Assembly (NCBI GenBank): GCA_964058845.1
Contig: CAXKVR010000429.1
Location: 1-55,470, forward strand
Source of the DNA: Carex sylvatica
Lineage: Eukaryota; Streptophyta; Magnoliopsida; Poales; Cyperaceae
Direction of reading: 5' to 3'
Length of the DNA: 55,470 nucleotides
The position numbers and the translations under genes were made by a program. The notes beneath the pieces are model-generated. The model was not told the DNA's origin. It saw only the letters and a program-made list of their open reading frames with translations, and did not search any database. This document shows, in pieces, positions 1 through 11,273 of the stretch. Position 1 is the stretch's first letter, and each line of letters opens with the position of its first letter.

Positions 1-26
1 ATTTGATAACACTCCTGCTCATGCAG

Positions 27-3000
27 CTTAGGTATGAAGGATTCTTGGGGCCCACTAAAGGCTTTAGCACTTGCGAGCACCATAAATGGGTTTGGAGATA
101 TTTTCCTGTGCTGTTTTTGTGGTTACGGTATTGCCGGTGCTGCTTGGGCTACCATGGTCTCTCAGGTGCTGTATTTTATGTATTTGGAATACTTCTATTT
201 ATTCTTTTTTGAAGGTCTGCAACAAATTGTCGCTAACAATATATTGAATAAGAAAAGATCCAAATATTTACAAAAAACTAGATTGCTTGTTCAACAATCT
301 AGCACTATACATAGAAATTAAACAGCTCTAACTAAAAAAAGATTGTTTCTAGGAGTATGAAATACTCCCCCGCGAAACCCCCTCGAACTTGAGGTTTATG
401 CAAATTGTGTCCACGAGATGACTTCCAGTGCTGTATCATTTATTATTTCCCGATACCTCCCAAGGAAAATCCCCAATTGGATTCAAAATTGACGGGTTAG
501 TGTAAGCTTATCCATGCGGTTATGCACTCTTGAAAACTCTCTCTCCACAGTCCCCATGCACCTGCTGCCCAGGTCGCATTCCAAATTTTCTTTGCCCGTG
601 GTGCCAAGGAATGCTGGCCTTGTGTCCAGGCCTCCTTAATGCTTTGCCCGTGGTGCCAATTTAGGAGGTTGAAGTGGGCCGTTATCCCTCTCCAGAAATT
701 CTTTGCATAGACACACTCCCACATGATGTGTACTTATATTCATAGCCTTTTGGAACAAAAATTTGCTTTCATATCCTGGTAAGCATGTATATATGTGTTG
801 TTGAGTCCGTATCCTCTTGAGATATCTCAAATTTTTAGTTTATCTAAAGCCGGGCCAAATTTTTTCGGTGCCTATTCGGATGCAGGGGGCAGTATTATTG
901 TGCTTTGAGATTTGTGCAGAATGGATTTAAACGGTCCAGATTTTCCACATATTAACTAAAAGTTTGAGATATCTCAGGGGATGCGAATTTGGGGTTGTTT
1001 GGGAATCTTTTGAAGGGCAAGGGTGGAAGTTTGTTTAAGGTCCAGATTTTCCACAAATTAACTATAAGTTTGAGATATCTCAGGGGATGCGAATTCGGGG
1101 TTGTTTGGGAATCTTTTGAAGGGACGAGGGTGGAAGTTTGTGTAAGGTCTATTTTTTATGTTTGTAAGGGTATATGTGATATTTTATTTTTTGTAGACGT
1201 GTGACTGTTGGTTCTCGTTGGTCTTATTTCTTTTAGATATGTTAATTTTAATTCTCCTCAGTCTGTTTTATTTCTAAAGCACAGCAGTTTTCATGTGGAA
1301 TTTCATGTGTGAGCCCTACAAAACTAAAATTGTAATGCATGCCTTAGCAGCTCTGGTCTTCTTTAATCATTGAAAATCCTTACTATGTTAAATTTCTTTG
1401 AATGAAAATGAAAACCCAAACTACCCTCTTTTCTCTTTGATTTATTGCATGGTGGGGATCTTTTCATTTATCTTATGCCTTAAATCAAAGAAACGACTTC
1501 TTTATTACATTCTAAATTTATGGAAGCACATGCGCATCATATCTAACCTACAAATAATAACCTCTCCATAATGCCCCATTTTGTCAGGTTGTAGCGGCAT
1601 TTATGATGATTTATAACCTGAAGAGAACAGGTTTCGAGGTGTTTCCAATGGCAGTCCCTTCGAAAGGAGAACTTCTTCAGATATTTGAAATCGCCGCCCC
1701 CGTCTTTATAACCATGACTTCTAAGGTTCTCTGTTCTTTTGGATTTTTGGTACTTAAAATATAACCTTGCTAAAAGTAATACACTAAATAGCTGAGAACA
1801 GTTGCCGGTATATTCCAATGACAGTACATATATGATAATTGCCAAATTTGTGTGCTCATTCAAAGTTTATTGACAAATAGGTGCCTTTGGTTTGTTAACG
1901 GAAACCTAACTCAGCATATATTGTTAGGTGCTGATACTTATACTGAAATTCATGGTTTTTTTTTAATTATCTAGGTAGCATTTTATGCATTGCTGACATA
2001 CTTTGCGACATCTATGGGGGCCATCACTATTGCGGCCCACCAGGTAAATTTACAAGTCCACAAGGGCCGTAACAATGCAAAGTTTATTTGATACCTCTTC
2101 GGAAGTTGCTCATGCATTTTTTTTTTACACTTCTAAAGTGTGATTCACATCTTTTCTTTCATTTTGTTAATTTTCATTTTTGTTTTTGGTAGGTCATGAT
2201 AAATGTGTTCTGCATGTGCACAGTTTGGGGTGAGCCTCTCTCTCAGACTGCGCAATCTTTCATGCCTGAGCTTATACATGGAATCAATCGTAGTTTATCT
2301 AAGGTCACTTTTTATGATATATAATCTAATTTTTTTTTGTTAGCGCTTGACCAGTACTTGTAGATCTTTTGGTTACTTCATTTTGAGCTTTTCTAAGGAA
2401 AGTAGTAGTGAATTCAAATTATTAGTAATTTAAAACTTGTGTTTTAATTCTGTATTGATAGGCACGTATGTTGCTGAAATCTCTTGTTATAATCGGTGCA
2501 ATTACTGGTGTAACTTTAAGTGTAATCGGTACTTCGGTACCATGGCTCTTCCCAAGCCTCTTCACAAATGACCTCACAATAGTCAGACAGGTTTGAATTT
2601 GGATTTAAACATTCGTTTTTACTTTGTCATATTTTCAAATTTTGAAAATTTTCTTTCATTTTGAGCAGATGCATACAGTGCTCCTTCCATATTTCATTGC
2701 TTTGATGGTTACACCTGCAATTCATACCCTTGAAGGAACACTTTTGGTAAACTGAGCTTCTTGTTAGTATTATTTTGTCATAATTTGACGTTTAGACACA
2801 AATTGAACTCTTTTCTTTTTTTAAGAAACTCAGTAGAGGTTACTGAGATTGCAAATTGAACTCTTAAATGCAACAATTTGTGTATACGTGTATACCTTCA
2901 AAGCTAATAAAAAAAAAAATAAGAAACTTTTATGCTTATTATTTTGGATTGGACTTATTTTCAATTAAATTTTCTGAGTCTTCTGACTAAGTATTACTTC

Positions 3001-3801
3001 TGATTATATATGGCTGATGTGCATTTTTTTATTATGTAATGTGTACTTGGTTAATTAATTATTGTTCCAATTTCAGGCTGGAAGGGATCTGAGATATTTG
3101 AGCCTTTCTATGAGTGGGTGCTTTTGCTTGGGTACTCTTCTAGCATTGGTACAGTTTTTTTTATAGAGAATTTTCTTGCTTTACTACTCTAGGAGATATA
3201 CAATGCAGTTATTGCAGGGAATATTCTCTATACTCAAAAGTTGCACAATAGCCCCTAACAAACCTGTTATTTTAAGATGTTGACCTGGAATGATACATGT
3301 ATTTTGGAATATGCTGGATACTTGAGGCTCCGTAGGGGCACATATGGAAATTTGTGTTTTTGTAGGGAAAATTAATCAAATAGATTGTAATTCGGCATAA
3401 TTTTTTTCTCCTAATTTTCAGTTGTTTCTCCTTTTTTTTTTTTTTTTTTTTTTTTTGCATGTTGTAAAGGTGGGGTCAAGCAGAGGCTTTGGTTTAGCAG
3501 GATGTTGGTGGATACTTTCTGGTTTCCAATGGGTAATCTCTCTCTCTATTTTGTTTACCAATTGTGGATTTGTGGTACCCCAAAAATACAAAAAAAGACT
3601 GTGAAGTGTGGTTTTCCTAGTTGCGAAATTGCAAAATGGGGCAATTATTTGGAAAATTTTCTTTGCTTTTTCGTTATCTTTTTCATTTCTATATCACAGG
3701 TACGATTTATTCTTGCATTGCAAAGGCTAATGTCTCCAAATGGAATGTTATACAATGAAGAGTTCAACCAATCTTCAGATTATGTTAAGCTAAAAGCATA
3801 A
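27..3801 (+). CDS. MATE-family transporter, EDS5/DTX46-47-like (5' part outside window)
   Basis: Multidrug and toxic compound extrusion transporter; the nearest relatives by recall are EDS5 and its homologue, chloroplast-envelope MATEs, EDS5 being tied to salicylic acid export. Nine exons can be read in one frame: 27-165, 1588-1725, 1975-2043, 2193-2303, 2462-2590, 2669-2746, 3077-3148, 3470-3532 and 3700-3801, all with GT-AG borders. The first begins mid-codon after an acceptor at 25-26, so the N-terminal half lies to the left. Family landmarks: the [13 protein letters not shown] block, [15 protein letters not shown], a helix ending in [40 protein letters not shown] and [16 protein letters not shown]. 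The protein ends in DYVKLKA. The first intron (166-1587) carries a LINE fragment, a foldback and a 106-bp tandem duplication. No frameshift is seen in the visible exons. MATE family is near certain; the EDS5 subgroup is inferred from remembered similarity. Confidence 0.92.
209..790 (-). mobile_element. LINE (non-LTR retrotransposon) 3' fragment in MATE intron
   Basis: Read on the minus strand, 497-760 encodes the C-terminal zinc-binding region typical of plant LINE reverse transcriptases ([13 protein letters not shown], later AWGLWRES), ending in a stop. It is followed by a 3' tail with the GTTAGCGAC motif and an A-rich end (a T-run near 205-212 on the plus strand). The 5' end is truncated, as is usual for LINEs. 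A shorter 3' end of the same family lies at 34640-34700. A short block of about 17 bp is repeated inside (near 588 and 643). Confidence 0.75.
801..990. repeat. Foldback (MITE-like) element in MATE intron
   Basis: The arm at 801-843 (containing GTATCCTCTTGAGATATCTC) is inverted at 951-990 with few mismatches. The terminal TATCCTCT motif recurs in other foldbacks in this window (34830-35085, and singly near 14710). No coding capacity and no clear target-site duplication. Confidence 0.6.
933..1144. repeat. Tandem duplication, two copies of 106 bp
   Basis: The block starting GGTCCAGATTTTCCACA at 933 is repeated at 1039 with a few substitutions and a third start at 1145. It duplicates the right arm of the foldback at 801-990. 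It lies wholly within the first visible MATE intron. Confidence 0.85.
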
Positions 3802-4480
3802 TAGAAGCACCTACTAAGGAGGTAAAACTAGTTTAGATTTTAGAGAAAAACTTCAGTGTTTATTTTTATTTGTTAAATTATTATTCATTCCCAAATGTGG
3901 GTTTCTTACATTTGAAATTATCTAGAAATTGTGTAAATAGATAAGTTGCACACTGCAAAACTTCTAGAATTATAATTTTTCTCTAGGTTTTCGGCTTTCG
4001 AAATTTGACTAATAGAGCATAGGCACATAAATAGTTAAATACAACAGTTAGAATTGCAAAGCAATTAATCATTTTATGATCTTTTTATAGAATTTTTTAC
4101 ATAATGTGAGGGTTGAAAATTATTTTGATGCATTCCTTTTTAATAAATTATGACTTCTTGATTTTATGCAAAATGAGTTTAAAAATTCGAAAGTATAAAA
4201 CATAAACACAATTCTTGAGATTTAAGTTTACAAGTTTTTTTTAGATAAAAATGGAAATTAAATTTGCTAACTTAAATATTCATACATAAATAAACAATAT
4301 GCAATTTTTTAAATCAAGAACGTAAGTTTTTTTAATTACAACAATATGCAATTTTTGTAAATTAAGTACGTAAGTTCTTCGCTAGCCTAAACCTGATTAC
4401 AGGCACATAACCTGCCCCTGGTTTTTGAAGTAGCCTGTGTGTATTTTTCTAGCACTTTGCTGTTTGATGAATGCGTCTAG
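3802..4480. other. AT-rich spacer, no gene seen
   Basis: 3' flank of the MATE gene. Low-complexity AT-rich DNA with a near-duplicate pair of AACAATATGCAATTTTT motifs around 4294 and 4340. No coding or structured feature could be supported. Confidence 0.6.
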
Positions 4481-5148
4481 AGAAGGAAATTTCTCACGCT
4501 GTAATCAGTCACGTCACGTTACATTACATTACGTTGCATCAAGTCACTTGTTAATTATGTGATATGACTTGTGTCACGTGACGTGACTGTATTCGAGCAA
4601 AAATTACACGTTATGTCACGTTACCTGAACCAGTCACGTCACAACATGAAGCATATAATATTTAGTTTTTTCTAGTTAATTTTCAGTTTTTTTTTGGTAT
4701 GCATAGAATATCTAGGTTTCTCTTTTAATGTAGATTCAGTGATATCAGTACTCATGTAGTGGTTTTTATTTTCTCTAGTTTCATTCAATAAATATTTATA
4801 ATTTGAATTTTAAAGTAATGTCAAATGTCTAACTGTCTTTTCTAAAAAAAAAAAGTTTTGCAACATTATTTATTTATTTTAGAATTTTTCATATTTTTAT
4901 ACCTATTTTCTGAATTTTTAACAATTTAAATTAAAATATATAAAAAAATTTGACGTGGCTAATTTATATTACGTCATGTCACGTAACGTGTTGTCACGGT
5001 GTGATCACACGTAATGTGATCATTCGCGTGATGTGACTGTCTACTACTAGTTTAGTCACGTCACGTGAAAAAAAAGTTTGACACATCACGTGATCAAATC
5101 ATGACGTATTTGTTACGTTTCATCATAGCGTGTAACGTATTTCCTTCT
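4481..5148. mobile_element. Non-autonomous DNA element with dense CACG motifs at both ends
   Basis: The ends match as an inverted repeat: AGAAGGAAAT at 4481 and its complement ending at 5148, followed on each side by crowded GTCACG, CACGTGA and TTACG words in both orientations (4500-4640 and 4970-5130). The middle is AT-rich and non-coding. Dense subterminal motifs are what transposase-binding arrays of hAT or CACTA elements look like, but no target-site duplication is evident. Related DNA occurs at 36930-37290, 42807-44506 and 49825-50190. Confidence 0.55.
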
Positions 5149-5566
5149 AATTTGCACCTATACTTTGTTGTAATGCTGCACTGTGCTTTTTGTTCTTTCA
5201 GTTTACTTAGTTGGATGTTTAGGTACTGGTTCTCTGAATGTACAATTTTTGCTGTAAGATATACTGATGTCCAATACAGCCTTTTCCATTTAAGCCTACG
5301 AAGCCTTTACCCTAAAAAAAATACATTTTCTTTAGAATTGCCTGCTATTTTCTATATTTTATTATTATAAAATACTACAAATAAAAAATTGCGCAATTAA
5401 ATTAGCACCTTTGTGATTGCTGTAGATCAAATAGTGAAGAAAAATATTTACAAGGCACCTTTGTAATGCTGTGAGATTTTATTCTGGTCTTTGATCAGAG
5501 GGAGAATTTTAATTTCTCATTTTAATACCACCATAAGAGAACCTTCACTACCAAGCAATGTGTTAT
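5149..5566. other. AT-rich spacer, no gene seen
   Basis: No splice-consistent coding region, tRNA or clear repeat could be supported here. Confidence 0.5.
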
Positions 5567-5780
5567 GGGGAATAAATTTGCTTGCGATTCAAATTAGATG
5601 AACAGTACTCTAAAATCTCTGTCTTTTCAAATTTAATCGTTCAACTTTTTCTGTGCACGCATCTCCAAATAGCTAGCTTTTCTATGCACGTATCTCAAAA
5701 CAAATTGATAGTTAGATTTAAAAAGACAGAGATTTCAGAGTACTGTTCATCTAATTCGGATCGCAGCAGATTTATTCCCC
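5567..5780. mobile_element. Foldback MITE / long hairpin, about 214 bp
   Basis: Begins GGGGAATAAAT and ends with its complement ATTTATTCCCC-like sequence. The arms are about 75 nt each (5567-5645 and 5700-5780) and pair with few mismatches through the shared GATGAACAGTACTCT core. The loop contains a pair of short direct repeats (TGTGCACGCATCTC / TATGCACGTATCTC). No target-site duplication was recognised. Transcripts would fold into a long hairpin. Confidence 0.7.
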
Positions 5781-7440
5781 TGCCCGTACTGTACAAGAAG
5801 AAAAAGGGTAAATAAAATCCTTTCCCACAGAAACAAATCAGAGCAAAATATAAGCAATCTCCTTTGTCTAGCTGGCACAGTTGCACGCAATAAATTAAAC
5901 TATTAAATATCTTCCTTGTAGCTGAAGTAATAATCAAATTGTGTTATTTTTATTTTTCTGAAGAAGATATTTTAAAATAAATTAATTCCCAGAGCTGAAC
6001 GCGTGACGACTTATTTTATATTTGGTTGGGTCAAACCCCTCCATTACTTGCAACAAAATGGATTTGTCCATTTAATTTTGATCAAATTTAACCACATCAG
6101 TCATTACCATGAAAAATAAACATCGGATGTGATTTAATTATATGACATTCTCTACGTGTACAAAAAAAAATGCAGCATTTTTTTACTATTAAATTAATCA
6201 AGAGCTTGAAAAATTTAGTTTGTTTTAACCAGAGATTGTCCTTATTATATTTTACCAACTCTTAACAATGTCTATCAAAATAAATCAAAATATTGTCTTT
6301 TTGCTTGCACTTAAAAAATAATAATAATATCTAATAGTTATATATATATATATATTAATAGTTTTAGATTCTTACTTATTAGAATTTTAAAAATAAAATT
6401 AGTGTAGACATTGAAGATTATCTTTCTAATTTGAATAAGATCTATTAATGACAATTGACTTATTATGCTATATTGGCATTTAAGCTAATAATTTGCTAAA
6501 TTTGTAAAAAAATAAAAAAATTATGACTACTAATTTTTTTGCTGACAGTAAATAACAATGTTTATCAAAATAAATAACAATGTTAACAATATTTAAAATA
6601 TTGTCCTTATTATCTTTTACCGGAGAGAATTCAAATCTCGTGTTTGTATTTTAAAATTTATTTGTATAGACGTGGTCTTCGAGAAAATGATATTTTTCTT
6701 TTTGCATTTGAATATAACAAATTGGCACTGAATTCTGATACTTCTATTGCCTTCTATTTAACTAGTCATTATTCTGACATTTTCCTAAGAACCAATCAAC
6801 CAATCATATTTGGTCTCTGCTATAATTTGAAAAACAAAACAAATAATGAGGCTACGGTGCTAGCATATCGCACATCAATATGGACTGTGGAATTTTATTT
6901 TTATTTTCCAATTTTAAACTGTTCATCTGCAATTATATCGCACATTGATATGCACTGTGAATTTACATTATTATTTTCAAAATTTAAACAATTAATCTGA
7001 ACTGCTCAATAAAATTATATATTAAAATGTCAAATTTTATATTCTTTTTAGAATTATTTTATTATTTTTTAAGATAGATAAAAAAGCTGCTTAATCTAAT
7101 AATTCTTGATAATTTGAAAGTCGTTTTAATTGAAAAATAATAAAAAAAATTGAAATTATATGTAATTGACCTTTAAATACATTACGAATCGACTATTTGA
7201 ACTTCAAAAATAAAAATAAAAATTCATAATAAAAATTAACATGCATTATGCATAGTATCATAGGCTCACTAAAAAAATAATAATAAACATACTACTTTAG
7301 ATTTTCCCAATCAATAAATTATTTGTTTTATTAATCTTCTCCAACAACACGCATACTAAAAAGAAAACTCCTAATATGAAATCGGAAATAAACTATCCAA
7401 AAATTTCAGCTCAGCTATCACTGTTTTCCCCCCATTTAAA
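5781..7440. other. AT-rich spacer with a 70-bp tandem duplication
   Basis: Very AT-rich and non-coding. Holds a (TA)n tract near 6340 and two diverged copies of a 70-bp unit starting ATATCGCACAT at 6865 and 6935. Open frames such as the one at 6644-7000 have AT-rich composition and no recognisable domain. Confidence 0.55.
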
Positions 7441-7448
7441 AAAAGGAT

Positions 7449-8957
7449 AATTTCATGCATGTTCCTCAAAAATCTCAAAATTATGTTTTAGTATTTTACT
7501 ATTTCCCCTTTAAAATTAATAATATCATATTTATCATTCTAAATTTCAAAATTTTTAAAATTACCTAATTTATTAATTTTCTATTAAAACTCATTTTAAA
7601 TTTATAAAGTATTACTCTTTATTAAAAAAATATGTAGCATGTTTAAGAGAAATATTTTGATTTTTAATTAGTTGGCTGTGAGAACAAATGATTAATTTTC
7701 TTGTGGTACATAAACACACATATGCCTAAATGTCACCAAGAGGTGCTACTTTTACCCGATTACCCGGATCCAATCCGGAACTGATCCGGATCCGATTAAT
7801 TTGGATAGGGTATGATTTAAAAAATATAACCGATTAAATTATGGGTACGGTTACAAAATTAATAATTTAATATCCGATCCGGATCCAAACTGGATCCGAA
7901 CCGGAACCGATATTATAATGGGTAGGATATGGATTTCATTTAATTATCCGATCCATAACCGAACTTGACCCGATACCCGTATAAATATCCAATAAAACAT
8001 ATATTAATAACTATTAATATATAAAAATACAATTTTGCATATTAATTTTTGCATAAGTCGTGGTGAGCCCAGTACTTTTTTGAATGTGAGAAAATAGAAT
8101 GCAGTCACATGTTTGCTATGTTTATACACATAGATGGATGCAAAATTTATTCCTTCCATAACAGCTGCATTAATTTTTTAAATAAAATTTATTACTATGA
8201 ATATATCCTTCAATATTTGCCTTGATATTTTCTGCATAATAATGAAAATTTATTGCTCTCATTGATATGTCATTTCTATAATTTATTAGTATTTCATTCA
8301 TAGATGTTTTAAACCATAGAAAAGAAAATCGTCATCTCCAATATTTTACTTTCTAAAAATTATCTCTCTTCTTCAATATTTTTATTTTCAAAAGTTTATT
8401 TCTCTCCATCTTCCTAATTTTTTGTGACATATATCCTCTCCGGATCCGGAACAGCTCCGTATTCCAACCGGACCCAATAATTTACAAACAAGTTATGGGT
8501 ATCTATCTACCCGGAACCGAAAGACTGGACCCGAAATATCTACGGGTAGATAGGTATCCGGATCCGGACCCAACCCGATTTGAAATAAATAAGTATATGG
8601 ATCGAAATTCGGATCCAAACACTTTTAGAATACGGATCCAAATATAATAGTATCCGAACCCAATCCGACCCGATAGCACCTCTAATGTCACACCATGTAC
8701 GCATCACCACGTGTAGAGAAATGAACAATTTGTCTTCGAAAACCAATCAGTTAGAAAACAAAATATTTCTTTAAACATACTACATTTTTTTTTCATTAAT
8801 AAAGAGTAAAAATGTAAAATAGATAGTGTGTTTTAATAGAAAGGTCAAATAAATGTTGTAGATTTGTAAGTTTTTCAAAGTTAGAAGGATAAATATGATC
8901 TTTATGAATTTTAGACGAAAACAAGTAATTTCGAGATTTTTGAGGGTATACATAAAA
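7449..8957. mobile_element. Mutator-like foldback element with about 280-bp terminal inverted repeats
   Basis: The left arm 7449-7735 and right arm 8690-8957 are inverted copies of each other with moderate divergence; shared blocks include CTCAAAAATCTC, TAAAATTCATAA-type and TACTCTTTATTA. The same terminal family begins the 100-bp units at 15431 and 39423 and bounds the element at 39439-40370, which has a 9-bp target duplication. No transposase. The centre is occupied almost entirely by a second element at 7737-8683. The right end lies about 30 bp upstream of the FLZ TATA box. Confidence 0.65.
7737..8683. mobile_element. Non-autonomous hAT-like element, 947 bp, with 8-bp target-site duplication
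   Basis: Flanked by direct copies of AATGTCAC at 7729-7736 and 8684-8691. Termini are AGAGGTGCTA (7739 on) and the complement TAGCACCTCT (8674-8683). An 8-bp duplication with short AGGTG-type ends is the hAT signature. Both subterminal regions are packed with GGATCCGG, ACCCGA and CCGAACC words, while the middle is AT-rich and non-coding. It is nested in the foldback element at 7449-8957. Confidence 0.8.
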
Positions 8958-8986
8958 AAGAGCACAAATTCGTTTCCCATTCATCC

Positions 8987-8994
8987 TATAAATA
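8987..8994 (+). promoter_or_regulatory. TATA box of the FLZ gene
   Basis: TATAAATA lies 107 bp upstream of the start codon at 9101. It is followed by a pyrimidine-rich stretch and an A/C-rich leader typical of plant 5' UTRs. Confidence 0.65.
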
Positions 8995-9100
8995 CATCTT
9001 ACCTTCTTCCCCAAGCGATTGAATCTCTTACATAATCTTACTCTCTAAACACACAAACAAACAAACACATCTAGATATCCCTAAATTGTACCAGTTGATA

Positions 9101-9636
9101 ATGGCATCCATGGCGAAAACCACCAGTTCTAGCACCGTTAGCACCTCTGAATCCATGTCATCTGTTTTCTCCTCTTGTAGAATTCTCGATTTTGCTGATT
9201 TTGAAGAGGGGTTTTCGGGATCTGACATGAGATTCTTCGTACAAAGCAAAGACGAGCACACAAACCACCACATTCTTGATTCTTGTTTCTTGTGCAAGGA
9301 TATTATTCCAAAAAATCAAGAGATTTATATGTACAGGTCAGTGTTTTCTTGTTTTTTTTTTACGATTCTAAATTATATCATGTGAAATTCTCTTCTAACA
9401 TTTAGCTTTTGTAATTTTTGTGCAGAGGAGAATTGCCATTTTGTAGCAATGAGTGCAGAATGGAGCAGATTGAAATGGATTTAGCTCTTCAACGCCTCCA
9501 TCAAACTCAGAAGCAAAATTTGGTACCAGAAAATCAAAATAAATGTTCAACGGATATGGATTTGTGCACTGAGAGCGGGTACCAGAATTTCGGATATAGC
9601 ATTGTTAATTATGTTATTTCCCTTGTTGTTGGTTAA
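9101..9636 (+). CDS. FLZ (FCS-like zinc finger, DUF581) domain protein
   Basis: Small plant-specific protein of 148 residues; FLZ proteins are known as adaptors that bind SnRK1 kinase subunits. Two exons, 9101-9336 and 9426-9636, join across a GT-AG intron inside the Arg79 codon. The start chosen is the first ATG after the TATA box at 8987. The finger runs from about residue 59 to 100: Cys62 and Cys65, then Cys85 and Cys89, with the family signatures LDSCFLCK, IYMYRG and PFCSNECR followed by QIEMD. The N-terminus is Ser/Thr-rich. The C-terminus is short and ends in a hydrophobic stretch (VNYVISLVVG), which I do not recognise as a family feature. The upstream region is transposon-derived, with the right arm of a Mutator-like element ending near 8957. 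Confidence 0.93.
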
Positions 9637-10355
9637 AAACTTGAAATAATAAAATTAGCAAGAATTTAGGAAAATGTATATACATTTTTATTTTTATTTT
9701 TTTTGAGGGAGAGCTTTTGCCATGTTTTGGGTTGGTGATTTCTCCATTTGTATTAGAGTTTTTTTTTCTTCTTTTCGAATCGATTTTTTGTAATTAACAA
9801 AAAAATGTGAATAAATAAATGAAAAAGTTTTTAGGTAGTAATGTAAATGTGAAGATCCAATCATGATTCTTACTTTTACCAATACTTTTATTTATGTTCT
9901 TTTTTTCAAGAGGCAAATTATTCTATGTTCTTATTTATTCAAAAGGAAAATATCATTGCTTCCAATAATTTGAAAAAATAAAGGGTTTAAAAAATTTATT
10001 CGCTTGATATTCATCGAAACAAAATAAAATTATGTAATTCGATGCACATATAGATAAAAACAAAGTAAGGTGGAATTTATTGATTATAAATGAACTTAAA
10101 AATCATTAAAATATGGCATTAATATTGAAAGGCAACACTTGGGAGTGTGATATATATTATGAATCTGTTTGATGTGTTTTAGATTATCCAAGGAAAATGA
10201 GGTATGGTTAGATCATTTTCTTCTTCGATTTTCAAAATATTTTCTCAAGATTTTCTAATAGAAAATAGAAGAAATATTTATCCTAATAAAGTATTAATTC
10301 TTAGAATTATCTTTTCCCACACATCAAATTTCCGAGGAACAGATTAGTGCCGAAT
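9637..10355. other. 3' flank of FLZ gene, no further gene seen
   Basis: AT-rich with several poly-T runs. No coding exon or structured repeat could be supported. Confidence 0.5.
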
Positions 10356-10966
10356 CAAGGGTATAAATGGATCAAATATTATATCCAGATATTAATCAAA
10401 TACAAGTACAAATTTGGATATTATCAGATACAGATGCAGATATATTTCCTGACGGCTACTAATTCATGTATGGTTTTTAGTATTTAAGTGGATATTTTGG
10501 ATTTTTCAAGTCCGGAAATTAAAAATCACTTAATTTGGGCTTTGAAGTATAACGTAAAACTTTGTTACAAACCCAATTAATTTTAAATCTAGTAATTCAA
10601 TTACTCATGTTTTATCATTTATCAAGATTCATAATACATTTTGACTAATATAATGATAATTACTGATCAATTTGTGTTACTTAATATATATATATATATA
10701 ACTAGTAAATTTGTTATGAAAATATCATATAATTAATTCCCACAAATATGTAATGTTTATATCTAATTATAAAACATGTAATATTTTTTTTACTATCTGA
10801 AGTATATTCATATTCGTATCTATATCAATTTAGTATATAATCCGTATCATTATTCATTAATATTTGATATGTATCCGTATTCAAGTCTATCCGTATCCAA
10901 AATTAAAAATAAATACATATAAGATTTAACTATTATTCGTCAGTATCCAATACAATTACACCCTTG
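10356..10966. mobile_element. Candidate non-autonomous hAT-like element, about 611 bp
   Basis: Ends are CAAGGGTATAAATGG at 10356 and, on the other strand, CAAGGGTGTAATTG ending at 10966. Both subterminal zones repeat ATATCCGTATC-like words (10380-10445 and 10795-10945), the same architecture as the elements at 7737-8683 and 17210-17810. No coding capacity. A clean 8-bp target duplication was not found (flanks TGCCGAAT and GGCCCCAA), so the assignment is tentative. Confidence 0.5.
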
Positions 10967-11273
10967 GGCCCCAAAATGATGGCCATTTTTTTTTTCCATA
11001 TTTATCATATTATAAATTTATAATTAAGTACTAGTAATTTCTAACCTATTAAAAAAACTCCAACAAGAAAAATAGTCTAATAATTTCTAATTTTGAAATT
11101 CCTTGGACCATCTCATCAGGAGAAACATTCCAGTTGCAAATTCAAATGCACAGATTGCTTTTCATTTGCATGCTGTTTTTATCTTACATCTTTTCCCATC
11201 TGGAGAACCTACTAACAATTTCCAAATATACAACCTACAAATTTAACACAGGAAAAAAAAACAAAAAGAAATG

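Noticed and set aside
6644..7000. 118-codon open frame in AT-rich DNA
   Set aside because: Composition is low-complexity, it spans a 70-bp tandem duplication, and no domain or splice partner was found.
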